Assembly: GCF_000422265.1 (NCBI RefSeq)
Contig: NZ_AULL01000013.1
Coordinates: 186,001 to 250,000 of the forward strand
Reading direction: 5' to 3'
DNA from: Kaistella palustris DSM 21579
GTDB taxonomy: Bacteria; Bacteroidota; Bacteroidia; Flavobacteriales; Weeksellaceae
Length of the DNA: 64,000 bases
The translations under genes were made by a program, and so were the position numbers. Each line of letters opens with the position of its first letter. Within the stretch, counting starts at the first letter, position 1. Shown here piece by piece: positions 53,291 through 61,800 of this stretch. The notes under the pieces were generated by a model. The model did not search any database. It was not told where the DNA came from and was given only the letters and a program-made list of their open reading frames with translations.

Positions 53291-53746
53291 TTAAACCCCA
53301 AACTGTTCCAAATGATGATTCAAATGTTTCGCGAACATGTTATTCCATTCCTGGGCTTTCAGCTTTCCGAAAGAAAAGGACTCTTTCCCGTTAAAGGCTT
53401 CTCTTCCCAGTTGCTGCGTTTTCTGAATAAAGCCGATCAACCGTTTTTTTTCAAACTCAAAATCGCGGGAATCATTTATGATAAACTGTGGTGCCGTCGG
53501 CGAATTTCTGGGATAGGATTTTTCGCTGACCACTTTTGGTTTTACAAATTTCTTTAAGATAAATTTCGCAATTCCGCCTGGAGTTTTGTGTTTTTGAGGT
53601 TCATACACCATTTCATACGTCACATTACAATGTGCTAACATTTGATTGACCGACATTTTTCCCCATTTCCCCTCTGATTCGGAGGTAAGCCTGTTGATCC
53701 TGTCGATAAAAGTCTGCGCATCTTTGGCGTTGAAAACATCTTGCAT
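53291..53746 (-). CDS. DinB-superfamily protein (DUF1569)
   Basis: About 151 aa from the ATG at 53746 (an upstream ATG at 53767 adds seven residues). Four-helix DinB-like pattern with KWGKMSVNQMLAHCNVTYEMVYE, an early histidine; KESFSFGKLKAQEWNNMFAKHLNHHLEQFGV at the C-terminus supplies the HxxxH-like metal-site pattern (KHLNHHLEQF). DUF1569 proteins are uncharacterised. Probably co-transcribed with the VOC gene downstream. Confidence 0.75.
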   Translation of the reverse strand: MQDVFNAKDAQTFIDRINRLTSESEGKWGKMSVNQMLAHCNVTYEMVYEPQKHKTPGGIAKFILKKFVKPKVVSEKSYPRNSPTAPQFIINDSRDFEFEKKRLIGFIQKTQQLGREAFNGKESFSFGKLKAQEWNNMFAKHLNHHLEQFGV

Positions 53747-53797
53747 AGTCGGGTTATTTTCTTTCAAAATTAAAATTATTTATGCATTATTTCCGAT

Positions 53798-54358
53798 TTA
53801 AATTTCACTTCTTATTCTGCTTAATGTTTCCTGTGAAATCCCAAGATAAGTTGCAATCATTCCAAGAGGAGCACGCAGAATAATATTTGGATTCTCTTCT
53901 AAAAGTTGGGCGTATTTTTCTTTCGCCGTCATGTGTTGCAAGGAATTAACCCGTTTGGACATTTGCGTCATTAAATTCCCCAAAAGAAACCGACTGAAAT
54001 TTGCGGAGGTCAGGGAAACGGAACACAATTCTTCGAGTTTTTTATAATCACAAAAAGTGATGGTACTTTCTTCTAAAGTCTCAATATTATAAATAGTGGG
54101 AACATTTGCGAAAATGGTATCAATGCTGCCAAAGGATTTTCCTGCTGAATAAAAATTGGTGGTGATGTCCTTTCCTTTTTCGAAATAATACGTTCGCGCC
54201 AAACCTTCTTCCATGTAATATACATTTCGGTTATAGGTGTTTTGATGACTTAATAATTCGCCTTTTGCGAAAGTTTTGGTTTGGGTTTCTGTGTGGAAAA
54301 ACTCTTCGGTAACAGCGTCTAATTTTATATATTTTGAAATTTGGTCAAGAAGTTTCAC
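53798..54358 (-). CDS. Crp/Fnr-family transcriptional regulator
   Basis: 186 aa. N-terminal cyclic-nucleotide-binding-like beta barrel (FAKGELLSHQNTYNRNVYYMEEGLARTYYFEKGKDITTNF near 30-70), a long dimerisation helix (about 105-140) and a C-terminal winged helix ending LGMIATYLGISQETLSRIRSEI, the DNA-recognition region. No Fnr cysteine cluster or obvious cAMP-binding arginine site is evident. Target genes are unknown; the VOC/DinB genes downstream are candidates by proximity. Confidence 0.85.
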   Translation of the reverse strand: MKLLDQISKYIKLDAVTEEFFHTETQTKTFAKGELLSHQNTYNRNVYYMEEGLARTYYFEKGKDITTNFYSAGKSFGSIDTIFANVPTIYNIETLEESTITFCDYKKLEELCSVSLTSANFSRFLLGNLMTQMSKRVNSLQHMTAKEKYAQLLEENPNIILRAPLGMIATYLGISQETLSRIRSEI

Positions 54359-54699
54359 GTTATGGCATTTTTACAAAAATAAAGGAATTAAAATACATTT
54401 AAACGCAAAGTGCGCAAAGTGAATATTTCTGTTTGCACCAAATTGCGGACGCAGAGGCGTTACACTCAGCGAAGGCTAGAACTGGAACTGAGTTGAAGAA
54501 TCTCAAATAGTAAATAATCTTGAAAGAAGCGAAATCTGCAGCCCGACTTGAACGGAAATCCTTTTTTGCGACGAGGAACGAGGAGTAAAAAAGATTGAGA
54601 GTGGAAGGCGGAAATGTCTGCCCTAAAAAACACTAAAAAAACGTCCGGACCGAAGTCCAGACGTTCCCAACAAACAAACAGTATGAAAACTGTTCTATT
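54359..54699. repeat. Intergenic region with dispersed-repeat-like sequence
   Basis: No gene is seen. It starts with AAACGCAAAGTGCGCAAAGTG (54401-54421) and holds a long interrupted inverted segment at about 54536-54623: CTGCAGCCCGACTTGAACGG with ATCCTTTTTTGCG on one side and GTAAAAAAGATTGAGAGTGG with GGCGGAAATGTCTGCCC on the other. This resembles a widespread Bacteroidota intergenic repeat. A terminator (54641-54667) ends the minus-strand permease gene. Confidence 0.55.
54641..54667 (-). terminator. Terminator of the export cluster
   Basis: Stem AACGTCTGGAC / GTCCGGACGTT (one mismatch) with a CGG-type loop; T-run on the minus strand, 33 bp past the permease stop. Confidence 0.75.
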
Positions 54700-55941
54700 T
54701 TAATTCAGAAAATTTTCATCATTAATGATTAAATTCGGATTCTCTTCTGTAGGAATTTGCTCCTCGTAATCTTCTGAAATATTGTATTTTTTGAATAGGA
54801 AATGGATTTTAATTTTCAAAGCGATCCAGCCGATAATGAAATAAACCCAACCTAAAATCAGCAAGTGAACCAGATATTTTTTAGTCAAAATTGCAGATCC
54901 GTTTTGAACAACCATAATCTTCAGCGCTTCTAAATAAGGCGTTAAAGGAATTATCGCAGTAAAGTTTTTGATAAATTCCGGCATGGCGTAAGTCGGCCAC
55001 GTAAATCCACTGATGATAAATGCAGGTGACGCAATCACCATTAAATACTGCGTTGCTTTCAAAGCATCCGGAATTACGATACTTACCAAAACTCCGAGAT
55101 TCGTTGCTGCGACGACGAAAACTGCGGTGATCAGAAAGAAATTCCAGACATTATCCGGGACGGGAATTTTGAAATAAAGACTGCACAGATAGAAGAAAAG
55201 AATGTTGAAATTCGCAAAAACCCAGATTGGCAGACATTTTATCGCCATGACGGCAACTGCATATTTTTCCTTACCTGCAAAATCTTTGATGAAGGATTCT
55301 CTTTTAAATTCTTCGGAAAATGAAACCGCCATCGCGAGTAAAATCACCTGCTGTAAAACGACCGCCATCATTGCAGGCCACATAAAAATCAGGTAATTGC
55401 TGGTCGTGTTGAAGAGCGTAATATAATTGGCTTTGAAAGGTTCGAACTGGGTTTTCGCCAAATCTGCATTCATTCCTTTTTTTTGCAAGGCTTTTATTTC
55501 TGCGCCGGCCGAAAAAGTTCCTAAGGTTTGTTGAATGGCTTTGGTGGCGAAATTCGCGGTCAAAACGTTTGAAGTGTTCACATAAACATTCACTTCCGGA
55601 TATTTTTTCTGCAGCATCATGGCTTCGAAACGTTCGGGAATGATGATCATGGCGGCTGCTTCCGTTTTGATGGTTTCATCTTTCAGGTTTGCCGGTTCGT
55701 TGATGTAACTTAATATTTTCAAGGGTTTACTGTCCTGAAGCATTTCCAAAAGTTGGTCGGATAAGGGCGTATTGTCGTGATTCACCACGATCACGGGAAT
55801 GTTTTCTACTTTTCCTGACTGGTACGTAAACCCGATCAGTAACGCATAGAAAACCGGCGCTAAAAGGAAAACCGAGATCAAGGTTTTGTTCGTTAAGAAC
55901 AGGCGGAATTCCCTTTTTAATAAATATTTGATCTGTTTCAT
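54700..55941 (-). CDS. ABC-2 type transporter permease
   Basis: 413-aa inner-membrane permease. One helix near the N-terminus (ISVFLLAPVFYALLIGFTY), a large periplasmic domain (about 45-185) and five C-terminal helices (MAVVLQQVILLAMAVSF; FANFNILFFYLCSLYF; FFLITAVFVVAATNLGVLVSIVI; VIASPAFIISGFTWPTYAMP; LLILGWVYFIIGWIALK). This is the YhhJ/YbhR ABC-2 plan. It sits 22 bp after an HlyD adaptor and behind a TolC protein. No ATP-binding subunit is in the cluster, so either a subunit elsewhere is used or the permease works outside the usual ABC scheme. Confidence 0.85.
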   Translation of the reverse strand: MKQIKYLLKREFRLFLTNKTLISVFLLAPVFYALLIGFTYQSGKVENIPVIVVNHDNTPLSDQLLEMLQDSKPLKILSYINEPANLKDETIKTEAAAMIIIPERFEAMMLQKKYPEVNVYVNTSNVLTANFATKAIQQTLGTFSAGAEIKALQKKGMNADLAKTQFEPFKANYITLFNTTSNYLIFMWPAMMAVVLQQVILLAMAVSFSEEFKRESFIKDFAGKEKYAVAVMAIKCLPIWVFANFNILFFYLCSLYFKIPVPDNVWNFFLITAVFVVAATNLGVLVSIVIPDALKATQYLMVIASPAFIISGFTWPTYAMPEFIKNFTAIIPLTPYLEALKIMVVQNGSAILTKKYLVHLLILGWVYFIIGWIALKIKIHFLFKKYNISEDYEEQIPTEENPNLIINDENFLN

Positions 55942-55963
55942 TTTGTGACTTTTAGTTAGACAA

Positions 55964-56923
55964 TTACTTTAAAGTCACATTAGAATTCACCAAAATATCT
56001 TTAGCTGCCTTCTGATTTTCCGGCACTACTTTGATTTCGTAAATCGCTTCTTCCGGTTCGTAATCAGGGAAAGCCGTCGTTATATCTGCGTATTTTGCCA
56101 ATTGTTTGATGGCGACAATTCTTCCGGTAAATTCTTTTTTATTGTAGTTCACCAACATTTTCACGGTCATTCCTTTTTGATATTTCGAAATTTTACTTTC
56201 GGGAATGGTGAATCGGAAATAAGAAGTTTCCGGAATATAACCTGTGAAAAGCGGATAACCTGCAGTTGCCAATTCTCCTTTGTTCAACGCGATGGTTTCA
56301 ATTTCCATGTCATTTGTGGCAATGATGTATTTTTCAGAATTCGCAATATTTGCTTCTTGTAATGCTCCGGCTGCTTGATTTGCTTGTCCTTGCGCCATTT
56401 CAATTTTTTCGTAGCGCGTTCCGGACTGAACATCGTGAAGTTCCGCATTCACCGCATCCAATTGTGCTTTGGCACCTTGGTATTTCGCAAAATACTCATC
56501 GTAATTTTGCGGCGAAAGCAAACTGTCATCATACATGTTTTTCGCTCTGTTAAAAGATTTTTGAGCATATTGAAACTGCTCTTGCAAACCTTTTTGTTTG
56601 GCTTTTAACTGACGAAGTTGATCGTCGGTTGCGCCATTTTTTGCCATTTGAACTTGCGCTCTGGCTGCAGAAGTTGCACCTTTTGCCTGCGCAATTTTCG
56701 CGGAAACTTCCTGAACATCTAAAATTGCAAGCGTATCGCCAACTTTCACGGTTTGTCCTTCTTCTACTTTAATGGTGAGAATTCTTCCGGTTAATTTGGG
56801 AGCGAAGGAAACAATTTCCTTTTTCGTTTTGCCCACAATTTCTCTTTCAGGTTTTGATTCCTTACAGCCCGAAAGTGCGAGAACACTTGCCAAAGCGAAA
56901 GAAGTTAATACAGTATTTTTCAT
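55964..56923 (-). CDS. HlyD-family secretion/efflux adaptor lipoprotein
   Basis: 319 aa. Signal with lipobox LSGC, lipidated C20. Then a lipoyl-like half (GRILTIKVEEGQTVKVGDTLAILD near 47-70), a long alpha-helical hairpin (about 75-190, coiled coil), second lipoyl half and a beta-barrel (FRFTIPESKISKYQKGMTVKMLVNY). It bridges an inner-membrane transporter and TolC. Neighbours fit: TolC gene upstream, ABC-2 permease 22 bp downstream. Part of one export machine, substrate unknown. Confidence 0.88.
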   Translation of the reverse strand: MKNTVLTSFALASVLALSGCKESKPEREIVGKTKKEIVSFAPKLTGRILTIKVEEGQTVKVGDTLAILDVQEVSAKIAQAKGATSAARAQVQMAKNGATDDQLRQLKAKQKGLQEQFQYAQKSFNRAKNMYDDSLLSPQNYDEYFAKYQGAKAQLDAVNAELHDVQSGTRYEKIEMAQGQANQAAGALQEANIANSEKYIIATNDMEIETIALNKGELATAGYPLFTGYIPETSYFRFTIPESKISKYQKGMTVKMLVNYNKKEFTGRIVAIKQLAKYADITTAFPDYEPEEAIYEIKVVPENQKAAKDILVNSNVTLK

Positions 56924-57024
56924 GTCTGTTGTTTGTTTGTTGTAATGTTGAAGAAAATTATTTTCGTCTCTTTCTCTTCTCTAAAAGTCTATTATCTATT
57001 GTCTTCTTGTCTATTATCTTTTTC

Positions 57025-58431
57025 TTAAAGTTTTTCAATCTGCAAATTCTGCGTGGATTTCATCAGTTCGATAGCGCTTCTTCTTTGATTAAAAATCGCG
57101 TTCTGATATTCCAGTTCAGCATTTTGCAGATCATTTTCGGCTTCAATTAAAGCCGCGGAAGTTTTGGTTCCATATCGGAATTCTTTTTCCACCTGTTCTA
57201 AACCTTGTTTTGCAATTTCAAGTGATTTTGCTTTCAATTTGATTTGAGAAGTCGCAATCGTGTAATTCGTTTGATTGTTGGCTAAATTCAGATTCAGTTT
57301 TTTAGAAGCATCGCGTTTTTTATTTTCTAAAATCTCCTTTTCAATTTTGGCTTTTTCAACCAGATGCTTCCCTTCATTACCATCAAAAACATCCCATTTA
57401 AAACCAACTCCGGCTTGAACCAATGGCAAAACATTTAAATTTGAGGGATTAAAATCCAGTTTCTTTCCGGAATTTGGCAACAATTCTTTTGACGTCGAAA
57501 TATTCCCATTAAACAAACCAATATAACTTACGGAAGTTTGCGCCTGAACTTTCGGAACCCACCATCTTTCCTCGGCTTTAATTTTATAATCGGTCGCTTT
57601 AATGCCGTGCTCCAAGGCTTGAATCTCTACTCTATTTTCAATATTCTGATCAAGAACTTCATAAGAAATAGTTTCCAATTGTGGCTGAATCAAAGCGATT
57701 CTTTCTCGTTCGATTCCGGTTAAAATTTCGATTTGGGTGATCAGCAATTCTTTTTTTCCTTCGTATTCTACTATTTTCGAATTCAAAGTCGCCTGAGCTA
57801 ATTCAATTTTTTTGTGATCGTAAGGAGTGATTAATCCGTAACCTAATGCTTTGTCAGCCGTTTTTTTATTGATGTCTAAACGTTTTTTTGCTTCGTCTAA
57901 AACTTTCTTCGATTCCTGAACCAAGGCCATTTGATCATAGGCTTTCGAAATTTCGGTAATGATTTCATCCCGGCTTTTCTGCATCAATAAATTCTCGGAA
58001 ATATTTTTTTCTTTATTGGCTTCTTTCAGGTATTTCACTTTTCCACCAGAATAGAGCAAAACACTCGCTTCGGCTTTTGCCATGGCTGAAATCCCGGAAA
58101 TATTCAGATTATTTGAAAGTTGACCTTCTGGAATCACAGCGCCGGGAAAAATTGGTGGAAGTGCGGGAATATTAATTTCGGGCGAATTAAGACGCGCAGA
58201 AGTATAGAGATAACCCGCTTTTCCTGTCACTTCAACTTTAGGAAGAAAAACATCTTTCAGTTTTTGATCATCGAGTTGGGTATATTTATTTTCAAGGGTT
58301 TGTTGGGTTAATGTTCCGTCGTTTTGTAGCGCACTGTCGATGAGTTCTTGTAAAGTCGGCGCTTGTTGGGCAGAAAAAACCAGCGGAAAAAAGAACAGCA
58401 ATTTGACCAGATTATTTTTAAGCGTTTTCAT
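57025..58431 (-). CDS. TolC-family outer-membrane efflux protein
   Basis: 468 aa from the ATG at 58431; the frame's earlier ATG at 58503 adds 24 residues before the signal peptide and is rejected. Signal MKTLKNNLVKLLFFFPLVFSAQ. The two-fold TolC repeat is visible: NKYTQLDDQKLKDVFLPKVEVTGKAGY and KAKSLEIAKQGLEQVEKEFRYGTKTSAALIEAENDLQNAELEYQNAIF with long coiled-coil helices. It forms the outer-membrane channel of the HlyD/ABC-2 system. First gene of a three-gene minus-strand cluster (TolC, HlyD, permease). Confidence 0.9.
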   Translation of the reverse strand: MKTLKNNLVKLLFFFPLVFSAQQAPTLQELIDSALQNDGTLTQQTLENKYTQLDDQKLKDVFLPKVEVTGKAGYLYTSARLNSPEINIPALPPIFPGAVIPEGQLSNNLNISGISAMAKAEASVLLYSGGKVKYLKEANKEKNISENLLMQKSRDEIITEISKAYDQMALVQESKKVLDEAKKRLDINKKTADKALGYGLITPYDHKKIELAQATLNSKIVEYEGKKELLITQIEILTGIERERIALIQPQLETISYEVLDQNIENRVEIQALEHGIKATDYKIKAEERWWVPKVQAQTSVSYIGLFNGNISTSKELLPNSGKKLDFNPSNLNVLPLVQAGVGFKWDVFDGNEGKHLVEKAKIEKEILENKKRDASKKLNLNLANNQTNYTIATSQIKLKAKSLEIAKQGLEQVEKEFRYGTKTSAALIEAENDLQNAELEYQNAIFNQRRSAIELMKSTQNLQIEKL

Positions 58432-58503
58432 ATTCGTTGTCTGTTTGTGGGTACAAAGTTGCGGAGAATAGGAATCGAATCCTTTGATATTTGTCAAAAA
58501 CAT

Positions 58504-58858
58504 ATTTTTGGTAGAGATAAATCGCGACTGATCAACAATAAAATTTTGAATTAGAAATATTTAATTTTTTATATTGTTCTTTTGTCTTGAAACAAAAGAA
58601 CCAAAAATTCAAGGCCTGGAAACTCCGGCTAAAAAATTTCTTTTAAACCTAAAATTTCCAAACTTGCGCGATACAAGATTATTCCTTCGATTGAAAATTA
58701 TTGCGCGCTTCGGACATGGAAATTTCTTTACGCTTTAAAAGAAATTTTTCTTAACGCCTCCATTTCCTTGGCCAAAAAAAAATCCGCTTCAAAATTGAAA
58801 CGGATTTGGTTACAGATAATTTTATCGATTGTACAAGTCGCGACTTGACCCTACAGAA
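58504..58858. other. Intergenic region, repeat-like sequence and terminator
   Basis: No gene is seen. It includes CTTTTGTCTTGAAACAAAAG followed by AACCAAAAATTCAAGGCC (58576-58614) and further AAATTTC-rich segments, a pattern I associate with recurring intergenic sequence in this group. A terminator hairpin lies at 58781-58808. Confidence 0.45.
58781..58808 (-). terminator. Terminator after the alpha-2-macroglobulin gene
   Basis: Stem aaatccgcttcaa / ttgaaacggattt with A/T tracts; it faces the minus-strand gene ending at 58859. Confidence 0.75.
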
Positions 58859-61800
58859 TTATTCGGTGATCGTAATTTTTGTGCCTTTTGTATGCGCATT
58901 CATTTGTGGCGCGTAATAATTTTGCAAAGTGGTAATTCCATTGCTGAAAGTTCCCGCTGCATTGCAAATATAATCGTACTCAAAAACGTATTTTCCTTTC
59001 GGCATATTCTCGATATAGAAATTCGTGGACGCATCTTTTGTACTTTGATAATAACCTAAATTATTTTTCCATTCGTAGCCTGAAATTACATTTAATGGTT
59101 CAAATCCTGCCGCTCGCATATCTTTCAAGTGAATGAATTCCATGTTGCGATCGGTGTTTAAAATCATTCTTACGGTAACTTTGTCTCCTACCTTTAATGG
59201 CGTATTTTCTGCAATTTTTACCAATTCTTCACCATTCACCGTTTTCACTTTTTTGTACAATTCTTTGGTAATCGAAAGGTAAGATTCGGAAGATTTAATT
59301 TTATCTAAATCCTCATAATATTGCCAGAATAAACCACCCTGAACAATTCCAGGACCTGGTTTGGCAACGGTAACTTTGCCTAAACTCTTATCAATTTTAT
59401 CAGATTTTATTGTTTGTTTAATATAGCCAGGCGTACTCTGCTCCCTCTCCTTTGGAGAGGGTTGGGGTGAGGAATATTCTTTTCCACCCCAAATAATAGT
59501 AGCTTTATCGCTTTCAGAACTTGTCCAGGATTTTCCGGAATTGAGAATGGTGAAAATAACTTCTACTGTTCCGCGCGAACTTCCCCAGGAATTAACTTCT
59601 TTTTGAGTAATCAACCAAATCTTCATTTCTTCAATGAAAGTTTCGTCAGTTGGTGTTAATTTATTGAAGGCTTCCAACGCTCCGGCGTGATTCACGGTTT
59701 TGGAATTGTACCAACCCCAATCGTTTAGATTTTGTTTCCAGTAAATTCCTTGCGTTTCTGATTCGGTTGAAGTTTCTTTTAAATAAGTCATTAATTTTTT
59801 AGAAACTGCTGGAAGTTTATAATCATTAAAAAGCAAAGCTGCTCTGTGTAAACCAAAAAATGTAAAATCAGTAATTTTCGCCGTTGGTGCTTTTTTGATG
59901 ACCAAAGTTTTCAGTTGCGCACCTTTTCCAGTTAATGGATGGTCTTTTTCCCAATAATTTCGGGTGTCGAGATAGTCGAGAACATAATTATTCCAAACAT
60001 TGCTTCGACTTCGCTCAGCAGCCGAATCGAAATTATAATATCGGAATACTTCAGAATCTACATAATTAACGAGTTTCGCAACCATTTCTTTCTGTTCCGA
60101 AGATTGATAATCCGCCGTATTTCCTTTCAGCCATTCATTAATTTTTCCTAAATTTTTCAAGATGTAAAGCGAGTTGTAATAGGAACTCGGATAACCTTGA
60201 TACCAGGAAAATCCACCATCAGGATTTTGCAGTTTCTGCAATTCTGCCCAATCTTCATTAATGGAATTTCGCATATTATTTGCGTCAAATAATCTGGCGA
60301 GATTTTCCATTTGCTCGGTTTCATTTTTCGATTCTAAAACCCATGGAGTTTCTTCTAATAACAGTTGTTTCAATTCCTGATTTTTCTCCAAATTAGAAAC
60401 CAATAATCCTTTGCTTTGATATTCCTCAAAAACGATTTTTAATTTCGGATTGGCTTTAAAAATTTCAGAAGCCAAAACATCGGCAAACCATTTATTGAAA
60501 ACGACATCCGCAGAATTGTTCGTGTCATTTTTCAAACCTGGCAACGCAAACATAATTTCCCAAATCGGATTCGTCGTCAATTCCAAAGTATTGGAAAAGT
60601 TCGTTGCAGTTGTCGATGTATTTTTTACTAAATTTTCTAAAGTGAAAGTTTTAGTTTGACCTTCTTTCACAAAGATCGGAACAGCATCTGTCACCAACAT
60701 TCTGTTTGGTAAAACGGCGATTGCTTTTTGTTCGCCATCAGAAAAAGTACTTTGGTCACTAAGCGACGTCGAAGTGGCCACGACTTTAATAATCATTGAT
60801 GAAACATCATTTGGGACTTTCAATTTCCACTGAACGACTTCATTTCCATTTTCTGCTAATTCAAAGGATTTTTGAGTTTCATTCAAATTAAATTTAGATG
60901 AAATATCTTCATTCGTAAAAGCATCTAAAATTTGCAATTGCGCTACTCCATTCAATTTTTTATCAACTAAACTTGAGAGTTTTGATTGCAAATTCAGTTC
61001 ATCACCTTCCCGTAAAAACCGTGGATAATTTGGTGTTACTGAAAACTCTTTCTGTGTAATTACGGATTCTTCTAAAGTTGCAGAACGCGCATCTTTGGTG
61101 TGCGCCAAAAACATCAGTTTCCATTGTGTTAATGCTTCCGGCGAAGTAAATTCAAAAGTCACATTTCCGTCTTTGTCGGTCATTAAGTTTGGATAGAAAA
61201 ATGCGGTTTCGTTGAGATTTTGACGAACTGGGATTTTGTCGGGATCGGTTTTATCTTCATTAACTAAACCAGAAGCTGTCTCTAATTGTTTTGAAATTGG
61301 CGGCGGCGCGCCCTCAGTCTTTGCAGAATCCCGCATCACTTCCATTTTTGCAGAAGCAGAATACATACGGGGCATTACCACATTTCCGTAAATCCCTTTA
61401 TCAAACCAATTAAAGTCCGGAACGTTAATATTTTTTTGGTTTAAATGGGGAGCCCTCTTACTGTAATATTCTTTGGCCAAATTTTCATTAATTCCATAAG
61501 AATTCATAATGAAAGATCTCTGATAGATTTGCTGGAAATAATAAGAATTATCCGCAAACTGATCCAAAGATTTATCATACATATTCGCCAGAACTTCGGC
61601 ATTGATTTTCTCTTTATCCTGTCCTAAAACTTTAACCGTCCATTTTTCTTTTTGTCCCGGCTGCAATTTATCACGGAAGGTTACGGTTTCAATTCGCAAA
61701 GGTTTATTGTCACAGGCAATTGTCAAATTAACCGATTGCGTTTGCACATCATTGAAAGCAACCAACTGAAACTGAACATTGATTTGATCAATACTTTCGT

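Noticed and set aside
57025-58503. Longer TolC frame
   Set aside because: Extra 24 residues precede a clear signal peptide starting at 58431.
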